Source: Kitasatospora sp040298565 | GTDB lineage: Bacteria; Actinomycetota; Actinomycetes; Streptomycetales; Streptomycetaceae | Assembly (NCBI RefSeq): GCF_040298565.1 | Contig: NZ_JBEPAK010000007.1 | Span: 1-64,000, forward strand | Length of the DNA: 64,000 nt | Direction: 5' to 3' | Shown: positions 25,128-33,472 of the stretch, piece by piece | Numbering within the stretch: position 1 is the first letter of the stretch | How the letters are laid out: each line of letters starts with the position of its first letter | Translations under genes and position numbers: made by a program | Notes under the pieces: generated by a model | Database searches by the model: none | Told to the model about the DNA's origin: nothing | The model's input: only the letters and a program-made list of their open reading frames with translations

Positions 25128-25170
25128 CGACGCCGATCGGAAGCCGAGCCGGCCCGGCCCGGCACGCGGC

Positions 25171-26760
25171 TCAGCTGCGCAGCTCGAACACTCCGTACGA
25201 GAAGCCGCCCGCCCGCAGTTCGCCGTCCACCAGCCGCGCGCCCTGCGCCTCCAACGGCCGCGCCCCGGCCCAGCCGTCCGCGAGCCGCACCGCCCCCGGT
25301 TCCCGCCGCGGGTTCACCACCACCAGGTACCGCCCGGCCCGGGTGTACACCATCGGGTAGTCGGCGTTGTGGACCTCCACGCCGCCGGACGAGCCCAGCC
25401 CGGGGTGCGCCCGGCGCAGCGCGATCAGCCGGCGGACGGTGTGCAGCAGCGAGGTCGGGTCGGCCCGCTGGGAGAGCACGTCCGGCCGCCGCGGATCCGG
25501 GTCCACCGGCAGGTAGAACCGCTCGGGCGGGGCGGTGGAGAAGCCGGCGCCGGGGCCGGGCGTCCACTGCATCGGGGTCCGCGAGCCCGCCCGGTTGTAG
25601 CGCGGTCCGAGCACGCTGCCCTCGACGTCGGGGAGCCCCGGCAGGTAGCGCATGCCGATCTCGTCGCCGTAGTAGACGGCGGGCAGGGTCGGCCAGGTGA
25701 GCAGGAAGGCGAAGGCGGCCGCGAGTTGCTCCTCGCCGCGCGGGCCGGTGGCGAGCCTGGAGAAGTCGTGGTTGGCGGTGGGCAGCACGATGTGTCCGCT
25801 GCCCCCGGTCAGTTCGGCGGCGGAGCGCCAGGCGTCCAGGAAGGGCTGCGGGGTGCCGAGCCCCTCGGCGTCGAAGAAGCACGGGCCCTGCTGCCAGAAC
25901 TCCTCCACCGTCCCGCCCCCGTTGTTCCAGAGCGAGCGCAGCGGAAGGCCGTGGTCCGCCCCGCCGAAGTGCAGGAAGAAGTCCGCGTGGAACCCGGCCG
26001 CGACGGCGGCGGCCGGCTCGCCCCACTCCGCGAGCAGCACGGCCTCGGGGTGGGCACGGTCCAGCCAGGCCCGCAGTTCGGTCCAGAGCCTCGCGGTCTC
26101 GGCCTTCTCCGGGTCGTCCTTGACCAGCGAGTACGCCATGTCCACCCGGAACCCGGCCACGCCGAGGCCCAGCCAGTGCGCCATGATCCCGCGCAGCGCC
26201 GCCCGGTTGGCGCGCGGCCCTTCGGCGTCCACCGGCTGGCGCCACGGTTCCTCCGAACGGCTGCGGGCGTAGCCGAAGTTGAGCGCGGGCTGGCAGTCGA
26301 AGAAGTTCGGCCGGTACCAGCCGGGGCGGCTGCCGGGCGAGGCGACGAAGCCGTCCACCTGCCGGTCCGACCAGATGTAGCGGTGGTCGGACGGGTCCTC
26401 GGCGGAGGCCAGGAACCAGGGGTGGCGGTCGGAGGTGTGCCCGGCGACGAGGTCCAGCAGGACCCGGATGCCCCGCCGGCGCGCCGCCTCCACCAGGGCC
26501 ACCAGGTCCTCGGTACGGCCGTAGCGGGGCGCCGGCGTGAGGTAGTCGCTGACGTCGTAACCGGCGTCGCGGAAGGGCGAGGCGAAGCAGGGGTTGAGCC
26601 AGACCGTGTCCACACCGAGCCAGGCGAGGTGGTCGAGGTGCTCGGTGATGCCCGCGAAGTCGCCGATGCCGTCGCCGTTCGAGTCCGCGAAGCTCTGCGG
26701 ATAGATCTGGTAGAGGACGGCGTCGGCCAGCCAGTCGGGGGCGGGGCGGGACGAGGTCAT
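25171..26760 (-). CDS. GH13 alpha-glucosidase/alpha-amylase family hydrolase
   Basis: This 529-residue protein has the GH13 conserved regions in order: AVLYQIYPQSFADSNGDGIGD, VLLDLVAGHTSD, GFRVDMAYS (nucleophile Asp), VLLAEWGE (acid/base Glu) and PTANHDFSRL (third Asp). The C-terminal beta domain ends near the stop. No signal peptide is visible, so it should act in the cytoplasm on maltose-, isomaltose- or trehalose-type oligosaccharides. The ATG at 26760 has GGAGG 10 bases upstream. It has no adjacent sugar transporter or LacI regulator, so its inducer cannot be inferred. Confidence 0.9.
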   Translation of the reverse strand: MTSSRPAPDWLADAVLYQIYPQSFADSNGDGIGDFAGITEHLDHLAWLGVDTVWLNPCFASPFRDAGYDVSDYLTPAPRYGRTEDLVALVEAARRRGIRVLLDLVAGHTSDRHPWFLASAEDPSDHRYIWSDRQVDGFVASPGSRPGWYRPNFFDCQPALNFGYARSRSEEPWRQPVDAEGPRANRAALRGIMAHWLGLGVAGFRVDMAYSLVKDDPEKAETARLWTELRAWLDRAHPEAVLLAEWGEPAAAVAAGFHADFFLHFGGADHGLPLRSLWNNGGGTVEEFWQQGPCFFDAEGLGTPQPFLDAWRSAAELTGGSGHIVLPTANHDFSRLATGPRGEEQLAAAFAFLLTWPTLPAVYYGDEIGMRYLPGLPDVEGSVLGPRYNRAGSRTPMQWTPGPGAGFSTAPPERFYLPVDPDPRRPDVLSQRADPTSLLHTVRRLIALRRAHPGLGSSGGVEVHNADYPMVYTRAGRYLVVVNPRREPGAVRLADGWAGARPLEAQGARLVDGELRAGGFSYGVFELRS

Positions 26761-26843
26761 GGGGCAGGTCCTCCTACCGGGGCCGGGGCCGGGGGCCGTA
26801 CGGGCCTCGGCCGAAGGCTGGGCTGGGCTGTGCCGACCCGAGC

Positions 26844-26888
26844 GTCGGACCGAGCCGAGTCGGAGCGAGCCGAGTCGGACCGAGCCGG
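26844..26888 (+). repeat. Three 15-bp tandem repeats
   Basis: GTCGGACCGAGCCGA repeated three times with single-base changes in the gap between the GH13 and aldolase genes. A second array with a 19-bp period (CCGCCACCGCCCGGCCCCG) runs from about 26967 to the aldolase stop codon. No gene lies in 26761-27010. Confidence 0.85.
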
Positions 26889-27010
26889 GCTGCCAACGAT
26901 TCTCGTCCAATCCCGGCCGTCCCGACAGACCACCTCCACCACGCGGCGACTCGCGGCTGCCCGACCCCACCGCCACCGCCCGGCCCCGCCGCCACCGCCC
27001 GGCCCCGCCG

Positions 27011-27679
27011 CTACCGCCCGGTCTCGCCCGCCGCCGCACAGGCCCGGGTGAACGCCCGGGCCCGCCGGGTGATCTCCGCCCAGTCCCCCGCCACGACCGC
27101 CTCCGGCGGCACCACGTCCGTCCCCGCGCACACGGCGAGCGCACCCTGCGCCAGGAACTCGGCGGCGTTGCCCGCGTTCACCCCGCCCGAGGCCACCAGC
27201 GGCACCTCCGGGTACGGCCCGTGGAGGTCCCTGAAGTAGCCGGGCCCGAACGCCCTGGCCGGGAAGATCTTGACGGCGGCAGCCCCGAGGTCGACGGCCC
27301 GGGCCACCTCGGTCGGCGTGAGGGCTCCCAGGACCACCGGCACCCCGGCCGCCCGCGCCGCCTCCGCGACCTCGGGCCGGCAGCCGGGCGTGACCAGGAA
27401 GGAGGCGCCGGCGGCGATGCCCCGCTCGGCCTGCTCCGCGGTCAGCACCGTCCCGACGCCGACCCGCCACCCGGCCCCTGCGGCTCGCGCCAGATGCGCC
27501 GTGACATCCGGTGTGGTGTAGGTGAGTTCGGTCAGCCGGATCCCGCCCTCGGCGAGTGCCGCGCAGAGCGCGGCGGCGTCCGGGATGCGCGGCGCGCGGA
27601 CCACCGCGATCACCGACTCCCCGTCCAGCGCCCGGGAGCCGGTCGGCGGATCGGCGGCGAGGCCTGTGGAAGGAGTCAT
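27011..27679 (-). CDS. KDPG/4-hydroxy-2-oxoglutarate aldolase
   Basis: This 222-residue class I aldolase has the Schiff-base lysine in AAAVKIFPARAFGPGYF, a catalytic glutamate in IRLTELTYTTPD, VGVGTVLTAEQ, and the phosphate-binding PLVASGGV. It splits 2-keto-3-deoxy-6-phosphogluconate to pyruvate and glyceraldehyde 3-phosphate. The ATG overlaps the stop of the upstream deacylase gene (ATGA), so it is the third gene of a coupled leftward operon. With the KDG kinase on the opposite strand it provides the last two steps of a route through 2-keto-3-deoxygluconate. Confidence 0.92.
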   Translation of the reverse strand: MTPSTGLAADPPTGSRALDGESVIAVVRAPRIPDAAALCAALAEGGIRLTELTYTTPDVTAHLARAAGAGWRVGVGTVLTAEQAERGIAAGASFLVTPGCRPEVAEAARAAGVPVVLGALTPTEVARAVDLGAAAVKIFPARAFGPGYFRDLHGPYPEVPLVASGGVNAGNAAEFLAQGALAVCAGTDVVPPEAVVAGDWAEITRRARAFTRACAAAGETGR

Positions 27680-29454
27680 GGGGCCAGAGTTCCTCGGTCG
27701 GTGCGGCGCAGGGCGCGGCCCGGGCGAGCGCCGGTGGTGCGTCCCTGCCGGACGACGGCGGTGCCGTTGACGTACACGTACTCGATCCCCTCGGCCGGCA
27801 GCCGGGGTCGCTCGAAGGTGGCGGTGTCCCGGACGCGCTCGGGGTCGAGGAGCACCAGGTCGGCGTGGTGTCCGGGGGCGATCCGCCCGCGCCGGTGGAG
27901 TCCCAGCCGGGCGGCGGGGCGACCGGTCATCCGGGCGACCGCCTCCTCCAGAGTCAGCACTCCCAACTCCCGGCCGTAGTGGCCGAGGTAGCGTGGAAAG
28001 GTGCCCCAGGCGCGCGGGTGCGGCCGGGCGCCGACCAGCAGGCCGTCGCTGCCGGCGGTGTGCGCGCGGTGACGCATGATCGCCCGGACGTTCTCCTCGT
28101 GCCCGACGTGCTGGAGGATCGTGGTGGCCAGGCCGTCCCGCCGCAGCAGGTCGAGGAAGACCTCCGTCCCGTCCCGCCCCCAGGTGGCGGCGGCGCGCCC
28201 GGCGGGGCCGGCCGGGCCGGCGGGTCGGGGGCTCCCGGCGGGGCCGGCAGACCGGGGACTCCCGGCGGGGCCGGCGGGTCGGGGACTCCCGGCGAGTTCG
28301 GCGATGGTCCGGCCGACCACGTCAGCCAGTTCGGCCGAACCGACGCCGGAGACCTGCACCGTCGCCCAGTCGACGGCCACCCCGTGGCAACCGTCGCTGC
28401 CCGTCTCCTCCAGTTCGCGCCGGATCCGCTCGCACGCCACCGGGTCGGCCAGCCGGGTCAGAGTGGCGGCCGGTCCGCCCTCGCCGACCCAACTCGGCAG
28501 CAGCGCGGCCAGGGTGGTGGAGCCAGGCAGGTAGGGGTAACTGTCCAGGGTGATGTCGACGCCCTCGGCGATCGCTTGGTCGACGAGCGCCAGCAGTTCG
28601 TCCGCCCGGCCCCGGTTGACCTCGAAGTTCATCGTCGCGTGGGTCAGGTGCAGTGCGCAGCCGGACCGCCTGGCGATCTCGACCATCTCCGCGTACCCCT
28701 CCAACGCCCCTGATCCGTAGGAGCGTTGGTGCGGAGCGTGGAAGCCGTCGTAGGCCGCGACCACCGTGCACAGCTCGACCAGCTCGGCGGTGTCCGCGTA
28801 CGTCCCTGGGGTGTAGCTGAGGCCGCTGGACATGCCGACCGCACCGTCCAGCAGGCTCTTCGCCAGCACGTGCCGCATCCGGTCGAGTTCGGCGGCGGTC
28901 GGTGGGCGGTCCGCCCAGCCCATGGCGAGCATCCGCAGGGAGCCGTGCGGCACGAGGTAGCAGGCGTTCACGGCCGGCCGGGTGCGGTCGATGCGGTCCA
29001 GGTAGCCGGCGACGTCGCGCCAGTCCCAGTCGAGGTCCGGAGGATCGCCGTTCCAGCCGGCCAGTTGGCGGCGCAGTGCAGCCAGCGTGGTGTCGTCCAC
29101 GGGGGCGTAGGAGAGCCCGTCCTGACCGAGCACCTCGCAGGTGACGCCCTGGGTGACCTTGGCCGGGTGCTCGGGCTCGAGGAGGAGGGCCAGGTCGGAG
29201 TGGGCGTGCATGTCGATGAAGCCGGGCGTGAGGACCAGGCCGTCGGCGTCGACCACGGCGGGGCCGTCCAGGTCCGGGCCGATCTCGGTGATCAGGCCGT
29301 CGGCGATCCGGACGTCGGCCCGGTAGCGTTCGGCCCCGGTGCCGTCGACGACCGTCGCTCCCTTGAAGACGGTCCTCTCGGCTCGGGGGGCCGCCGCCTC
29401 CGCGGGGCGGACGGTTCCCCCCGTTCCCCCCGCCCCCGCCCCCGCCCCCGCCAT
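27676..29454 (-). CDS. N-acyl-D-amino-acid deacylase-type amidohydrolase
   Basis: This 592-residue protein has the D-aminoacylase features: HxH metal ligands in TPGFIDMHAHSDL, a bridging cysteine in GVTCEVLGQDGLSYAP, HLTHATMNF, LQHVGHEENVRAIM and the catalytic aspartate in AGSDGLL. Residues about 385-420 are a repeated SPRPAGPAG insertion. The N-terminus MAGAGAGAGGTGGT is also repetitive. The ATG shares its A with the TGA of the preceding PLP enzyme gene (TGATG). In this operon its likely substrate is an N-acetylated amino acid or amino-sugar acid such as N-acetyl-D-glucosaminate. That is inferred. Confidence 0.88.
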   Translation of the reverse strand: MAGAGAGAGGTGGTVRPAEAAAPRAERTVFKGATVVDGTGAERYRADVRIADGLITEIGPDLDGPAVVDADGLVLTPGFIDMHAHSDLALLLEPEHPAKVTQGVTCEVLGQDGLSYAPVDDTTLAALRRQLAGWNGDPPDLDWDWRDVAGYLDRIDRTRPAVNACYLVPHGSLRMLAMGWADRPPTAAELDRMRHVLAKSLLDGAVGMSSGLSYTPGTYADTAELVELCTVVAAYDGFHAPHQRSYGSGALEGYAEMVEIARRSGCALHLTHATMNFEVNRGRADELLALVDQAIAEGVDITLDSYPYLPGSTTLAALLPSWVGEGGPAATLTRLADPVACERIRRELEETGSDGCHGVAVDWATVQVSGVGSAELADVVGRTIAELAGSPRPAGPAGSPRSAGPAGSPRPAGPAGPAGRAAATWGRDGTEVFLDLLRRDGLATTILQHVGHEENVRAIMRHRAHTAGSDGLLVGARPHPRAWGTFPRYLGHYGRELGVLTLEEAVARMTGRPAARLGLHRRGRIAPGHHADLVLLDPERVRDTATFERPRLPAEGIEYVYVNGTAVVRQGRTTGARPGRALRRTDRGTLAP

Positions 29455-30788
29455 CAGAAGAACGTCCTGACCAGCCCGGTGACCTTCGGCTCGGCCGCGT
29501 CGGCGGAGTCCAGTACGGGGATCGCCGTCCACTTGTCGAAGGCCGTGCACGGGTGTGAGACGCCGAGCCGCAGCACCGCGCCGATCGGCGCGAGGTCTCC
29601 GGCGTCGCGCAGGAAGGCGTGCTGGTCGTTGAGCGCGGTGATCCGGGCCGCCGTGCCGGCCAAGTGCGCCCCGCCGCGCACGAGTTGCGGCTCGGGCAGG
29701 CCTTCGTCGAAGGGCAGGTCGCGCTTGCCCGCGTCCAGCAGTGCCAGGTGCGGTTCGGGCCGGGAGGTCACCCTGGCCCAGCCGTGCAGTGCACCCCGGA
29801 AGGGGGCGGTGTCGCCGCCGTGCCGGGCGAGCGGCGAGATGCCCCGGTAGAAGCCGTCGTCGTGGGCGATGTACGCGCCCGAGCGCAGCACCACCAGGGC
29901 TTCCGGCAGGGCGGCCAACTCCTCGACCACCAGGTCGAAGTAGGCGCTGCCGCCGGCCGAGACCACCGGCGGGGTGCCGTCCGGGTAGGCGCCGGCGAGC
30001 CGGCCGTGCAGTTCGCCGAGGGCCTTCAGGTAGTGGCGGACGGTGGTCAGCCCCTCGGCCGTGGCGTCGTGGGCGAGCGCGCCCTCGTATCCGCCGACAC
30101 CTGCGAGCCGCAGGGTCGGCGCGCGCAGCACGGCGGCGGCGATCTCGACGGCGGCTTCCACCCCGCGGGCCCCGGTCCGCCCACCCGGGCCGCCGAGTTC
30201 GACCAGCACCTCGACCGGCCGCTCGGCCCCGGCGGCGCGCAGCGCCTCGTCCATCAGCCGGACGCCTTCGGTGGAGTCGGTCCAGCAGAGGAAGGCGAAG
30301 CCCGGGTCGGCGGCCAGTTCGGCGGCGAGCCACGCCAGCCCGGCCGGGTCGACCACGGTGTTGGCGAGCAGGATGCGCTGCACGCCGAAGGCCCGGGCGA
30401 CCCTGACCTGGGGCAGGTTGGCGAGGGTGATGCCGTGGCTGCCGGCGGCCAGCTGGGCCTGCCACAGCGCGGGAGCCATGGTGGTCTTGCCGTGCGGCGT
30501 GAGTGCGACGCCCGCCTTGGCGCACCAGTCGGCCATGGTGCGGACGTTGTGGTCGAGGGCGGCGGCGTCGAGGGTGAGCAGCGGGGTGCCGAGCGAGGAG
30601 AGGGTGGGCCCGGTGGCGAGCCAGTCCCGGACGGAGTGGCCCCAACTCTCCGGCGGGGCGGCCTTGAACCGCCAGTCGAGGGTCTCGTCGGCCAGTGCCG
30701 CCACCGCGTCCCCGGCGATGCCCGGTCCGTCGGCGCTGCTCGCGAACGTCTGCTCCACCCTGTCCTCCAACTCGCCGGATTGCAACAT
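29454..30788 (-). CDS. PLP-dependent D-threonine aldolase/D-serine dehydratase-type enzyme, possible D-glucosaminate ammonia-lyase
   Basis: This 444-residue fold-type III enzyme has the PLP lysine in ALTPHGKTTMAPALW and the C-terminal metal pair His and Cys in VSHPCTAFDKW. The alanine-racemase-like barrel covers about residues 60-300. Family members act on D-threonine, D-serine or related D-amino acids, and the same chemistry eliminates ammonia from D-glucosaminate to give KDG. First gene of a leftward operon, it has a promoter at 30821-30850, and a perfect palindrome overlaps its ATG. The ribosome site is poor. The substrate is assigned from the neighbours. Confidence 0.82.
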   Translation of the reverse strand: MLQSGELEDRVEQTFASSADGPGIAGDAVAALADETLDWRFKAAPPESWGHSVRDWLATGPTLSSLGTPLLTLDAAALDHNVRTMADWCAKAGVALTPHGKTTMAPALWQAQLAAGSHGITLANLPQVRVARAFGVQRILLANTVVDPAGLAWLAAELAADPGFAFLCWTDSTEGVRLMDEALRAAGAERPVEVLVELGGPGGRTGARGVEAAVEIAAAVLRAPTLRLAGVGGYEGALAHDATAEGLTTVRHYLKALGELHGRLAGAYPDGTPPVVSAGGSAYFDLVVEELAALPEALVVLRSGAYIAHDDGFYRGISPLARHGGDTAPFRGALHGWARVTSRPEPHLALLDAGKRDLPFDEGLPEPQLVRGGAHLAGTAARITALNDQHAFLRDAGDLAPIGAVLRLGVSHPCTAFDKWTAIPVLDSADAAEPKVTGLVRTFF

Positions 30789-30809
30789 GTGCAACGCGGG
30801 TTGCACATG
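30786..30809 (-). promoter_or_regulatory. Perfect palindrome overlapping the lyase start: likely IclR operator O1
   Basis: CATGTGCAAC at 30786-30795 and GTTGCACATG at 30800-30809 form a 10-bp perfect inverted repeat with a 4-bp spacer. It includes the start codon and lies just downstream of the predicted transcription start, a good roadblock position. The related half-site TTGCAACATG adjoins it. Confidence 0.7.
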
Positions 30810-30820
30810 CTGCCAGCACG

Positions 30821-30850
30821 GTTCTAGCATCGGCGCCGGATCACGGTCAA
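30821..30850 (-). promoter_or_regulatory. Promoter of the leftward lyase-deacylase-aldolase operon
   Basis: Leftward -35 TTGACC (30845-30850) and -10 TAGAAC (30821-30826) are 18 bp apart. Transcription would start near 30814, just before operator O1. Confidence 0.55.
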
Positions 30851-30872
30851 CGGACCCGACTGACGGTCGGAC

Positions 30873-31007
30873 CAGGTCGACAGGTCGACAGGTCGACTCG
30901 CCCGCAACGGTTGCGGACGGGACGGCCGCCGACGGAACACCCGTGCACGGAGAGCCCGTCGACGGAACACCCGCGCACGGAACACCCGTCGACGGAACGC
31001 CGCGCAC
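30873..31007 (+). repeat. Tandem repeats upstream of the KDG kinase gene
   Basis: Three 8-bp units CAGGTCGA (30873-30896) are followed by two 30-bp units starting GACGGAACACCCG (30931-30960, 30961-30990) and a partial third. The 30-bp unit is itself nearly two 15-bp copies. The repeats separate the divergent operators from the kinase ribosome site. Confidence 0.88.
30902..30916 (+). promoter_or_regulatory. Second palindrome sharing half-sites with O1
   Basis: CCGCAAC-G-GTTGCGG is a perfect 15-bp palindrome. It shares the GCAAC/GTTGC core with O1 but has a 1-bp rather than 4-bp spacer. It could control the rightward kinase-IclR-RidA unit. Confidence 0.5.
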
Positions 31008-31043
31008 GACGCCGACCGCCGGCCGCACAGAGGAGCCCACCAG

Positions 31044-32147
31044 ATGCCGCGACAGGACACCCCGGGCCCGACCCCGCCCGGGACTCCGCCGACGGCCGTG
31101 TGCGTGGGCGAGTCGATGGCCGTCCTGCTGCCGGACCGCCCCGGCCCGCTGGAGGTGGTGGAGAACTTCCGGCTCTCCGTCGGCGGCGCGGAGTCCAACG
31201 TGGCCGGGACGCTGGCCGCACTCGGTGTGCCGACCGCCTGGATCAGCCGGGTCGGTGACGACGGCTTCGGCCGCCGGCTGGTCGCCGAGGTCGCCGCCCG
31301 GGGCGTGGACGTCTCCGCCGTCTCCGTCGACCCGCACCGCCCGACCGGCCTGTACCTCAAGGAGGTCGGCGGTGCCAGCGGCCACCGGCACGACCTCGGT
31401 CCCGGCCGCAGCCGCCTGCACTACCACCGGCGCGGCTCCGCGGCCGCTGCGCTGTCCCCCGCCCTGCTTGCCGACCCGGCCGCCGCCGCGCTGCTGGCCG
31501 GCGCCCGGCTGCTGCACCTGTCCGGCATCACCGCCGCGCTCTCCGACGACTGCCTGGCCCTGCTGCGCGCTCTCGTCGTCGAGCGCCGACCGGGCGCCGG
31601 GGTCCCGCCCGCCGAAGGCCCGGGGCTGGTCAGCTTCGACCTCAACTGGCGCCCCGCGCTGTGGCGGGACCGCGACCCCGCCGTGCTGCCGCCCCTGCTG
31701 GACGCCGCCGACCTGCTGCTGCTCGGCACCGACGAGGCGCTGGACGCCTTCGGCACCGGCGAGCCCGCCGCGCTGCGCCGCCGTTTCCCCTCCCCCGCCA
31801 CGGTGGTGGTCAAGGACGCCGCCCGGGCGGTCACCGCCCTGGAGCGGGACGGTACGGCGGTCAGCGAACCGGCGCTGGCCGTCGAGGTGGTCGAAGCCAC
31901 CGGCGCGGGTGACGCCTTCGCGGCCGGCTACCTGGCCGGCACCCTCCGCGGCCTGGACCAGCGCCGCCGGCTGCGGCTCGGCCATCTGAGCGCGGCCTGC
32001 GCGCTGACCACTCCCGGTGACCAGGCCGAACTGCCGCCCGCGCACGTGGTGGCGGCGCTGCTCGACGCCCCGGCCGCCGACTGGGCGGCCACCCGGGTCA
32101 CCGCCGGAGGCGTCGTCTCCCCCGCGCTCCGGGCACCGGCACGATGA
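31044..32147 (+). CDS. 2-keto-3-deoxygluconate kinase (PfkB family)
   Basis: This 367-residue ribokinase-family enzyme has the family signatures LSVGGAESNVAGTLAALG and VEATGAGDAFAAGYLAG, and FDLNWRPALW, which is typical of KDG kinases. It should convert KDG to KDPG. GGAG lies 9 bases before the ATG. It is the first gene of a rightward unit with IclR (37 bp gap) and ridA, and faces the lyase-deacylase-aldolase operon across 255 bp containing palindromes and tandem repeats. Other PfkB substrates are possible, but the adjacent KDPG aldolase makes KDG the best fit. Confidence 0.88.
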   Translation: MPRQDTPGPTPPGTPPTAVCVGESMAVLLPDRPGPLEVVENFRLSVGGAESNVAGTLAALGVPTAWISRVGDDGFGRRLVAEVAARGVDVSAVSVDPHRPTGLYLKEVGGASGHRHDLGPGRSRLHYHRRGSAAAALSPALLADPAAAALLAGARLLHLSGITAALSDDCLALLRALVVERRPGAGVPPAEGPGLVSFDLNWRPALWRDRDPAVLPPLLDAADLLLLGTDEALDAFGTGEPAALRRRFPSPATVVVKDAARAVTALERDGTAVSEPALAVEVVEATGAGDAFAAGYLAGTLRGLDQRRRLRLGHLSAACALTTPGDQAELPPAHVVAALLDAPAADWAATRVTAGGVVSPALRAPAR

Positions 32148-32184
32148 GCACTCCTTCCAGCCCCCCGACCGGAGCCCGAGCCCG

Positions 32185-32937
32185 ATGAGCCAGACCGTCA
32201 CCCGCGCCCTGCGCATCCTCGCCCAGCTCGGCGAGGGCGAGCGCTCCCTCGACCAGCTGGCCGAGGTGCTCGGCGTCCACAAGACCACCGTGCTCCGGCT
32301 CCTCCAGAGTCTGGAGGAGGAACGGTTCGTCTACCGCGACGCGGCCTACCGCTACCACCTCGGCGCGGGCCTGTTCGCGCTCTCCGGCCTCGCCCTGGAG
32401 CAGCGCGGCATCCGCCGGATCGCCGCCCCGCACCTCGCCGAACTGAACGCCGCCACCGGCCAGACCGTGCACCTGGCCGCGTACGAGGGCGGCGAGGTGG
32501 TCTACATCGACAAGTTCGACTCCCGCCATCCCGTCCGGATGTACTCCCGGATCGGTCTGCGCGCCGCACTGCACTGCGCCGCCGTCTCCAAGGTGCTGCT
32601 CGCGGACCTGCCGCTGCCCGAGCGCCGCCGGGTGGTGGCCGGGATCGACTTCACCCCGCACACCGGGCGCACCCTCACCACGCCCGAAGCGCTGCTCGCG
32701 GAGCTGGACAAGGTCGCCGCCCAGGGCTGGGCGCAGGACCACGCCGAACACGAGTCCTTCATCAACTGCGTGGCCGCACCGATCCGGGACGCCAGTGGAC
32801 GGGTGGTCGCCGCCGCGTCGATCTCCGTGCCCGACGTCGTCCTCCCGTACGAGCAGGTGCTGGACCTCCTGCCGCAGCTGCTCGCCACCGCCCGCGCCGT
32901 TTCGGCCGACTGCGGCCGACCCGAGCGAAACCGATGA
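32185..32937 (+). CDS. IclR-family transcriptional regulator
   Basis: This 250-residue protein has an N-terminal winged helix (SLDQLAEVLGVHKTTVLRLLQSLEEERFV, about 20-50) and a C-terminal GAF-like effector domain (about 80-245) with the conserved HCAAVSKVLLA and FINCVAAPIRDASGRVVAAASIS. IclR proteins often govern sugar-acid and aromatic catabolism and bind short palindromes near the promoter. The perfect palindromes at 30786 and 30902 are candidate sites. The inducer is probably KDG or an amino-sugar acid, judged from the neighbouring enzymes. Confidence 0.93.
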   Translation: MSQTVTRALRILAQLGEGERSLDQLAEVLGVHKTTVLRLLQSLEEERFVYRDAAYRYHLGAGLFALSGLALEQRGIRRIAAPHLAELNAATGQTVHLAAYEGGEVVYIDKFDSRHPVRMYSRIGLRAALHCAAVSKVLLADLPLPERRRVVAGIDFTPHTGRTLTTPEALLAELDKVAAQGWAQDHAEHESFINCVAAPIRDASGRVVAAASISVPDVVLPYEQVLDLLPQLLATARAVSADCGRPERNR

Positions 32938-32942
32938 CTCCC

Positions 32943-33000
32943 CACGACAGGCCGGTGAGCCGTCACGACAGGCCGACGACCCGCCACGACAGAAGGAGCC
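32943..33000 (+). repeat. 21-bp tandem repeat between iclR and ridA
   Basis: CACGACAGGCCG starts near-identical units at 32943, 32964 and 32985. The third unit runs into the AGGAG ribosome site of ridA. An ATG at 32934 overlapping the iclR stop would translate the repeats as a histidine/arginine extension, which is unlikely. Confidence 0.75.
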
Positions 33001-33002
33001 CC

Positions 33003-33410
33003 GTGCCCGACAAGACCGAGATTCGTACCGACGGCGCCCCCGTCCCCGCCTGGATGTTCTCCCAGGGCGTGCGCAAGGGCCCGATCCTGCAGGTGTCCGG
33101 TCAGGGCGCACAGGACCCGGCCACCGGCGAGATCGTCCACCACGGTGACGTGCGGGCCCAGACCCGCCGCACCCTGGAGAACGTCAAGGCCGTCGTCGAG
33201 GCGGGCGGCGCCACCATCGAGGACGTGGTGATGTTCCGCGTCTACCTCACCAAGCGTGCCGACTTCCCGCTGATGAACGAGGCCTACGCCGAGTTCATCG
33301 AGGAGAACGTCAAGCCCGGCGGCGTGAAGCCCTGCCGCACCACCGTCTTCGTGGAACTCCCCCAGGAGTCCATGCTGGTGGAGATCGACGCCCAGGCCGT
33401 CGTCGGCTGA
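33003..33410 (+). CDS. RidA (YjgF/YER057c/UK114) family protein
   Basis: This 135-residue protein has family blocks: GPILQVSGQGAQDPATGEIV, DVRAQTRRTLENVKAVVEAGG, VVMFRVYLTKRADFPLMNEAY and PCRTTVFVELPQESMLVEIDA, including the substrate-binding arginine of PCRTT. RidA proteins hydrolyse reactive enamines and imines released by PLP-dependent dehydratases. Its presence beside a PLP ammonia-lyase gene fits protection from, or speeding of, that reaction. GTG at 33003 with AGGAG 4-5 bases before it gives the normal length. Confidence 0.92.
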   Translation: MPDKTEIRTDGAPVPAWMFSQGVRKGPILQVSGQGAQDPATGEIVHHGDVRAQTRRTLENVKAVVEAGGATIEDVVMFRVYLTKRADFPLMNEAYAEFIEENVKPGGVKPCRTTVFVELPQESMLVEIDAQAVVG

Positions 33411-33472
33411 CGACGCACCGGCGGGCACCGGCGGACACCGGCCGGCGCGAACCGCCACCGCCCGACCCCGCA

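Noticed and set aside
32934..33002. ATG at 32934 overlapping the iclR stop as the ridA start
   Set aside because: It would translate a 21-bp tandem repeat into a His/Arg extension absent from RidA proteins. The GTG at 33003 has a proper AGGAG.
27676..33410. The cluster as a plain D-amino-acid utilisation operon
   Set aside because: Not excluded, but D-amino-acid catabolism would not need a KDG kinase and KDPG aldolase, so the amino-sugar acid route explains more of the genes.
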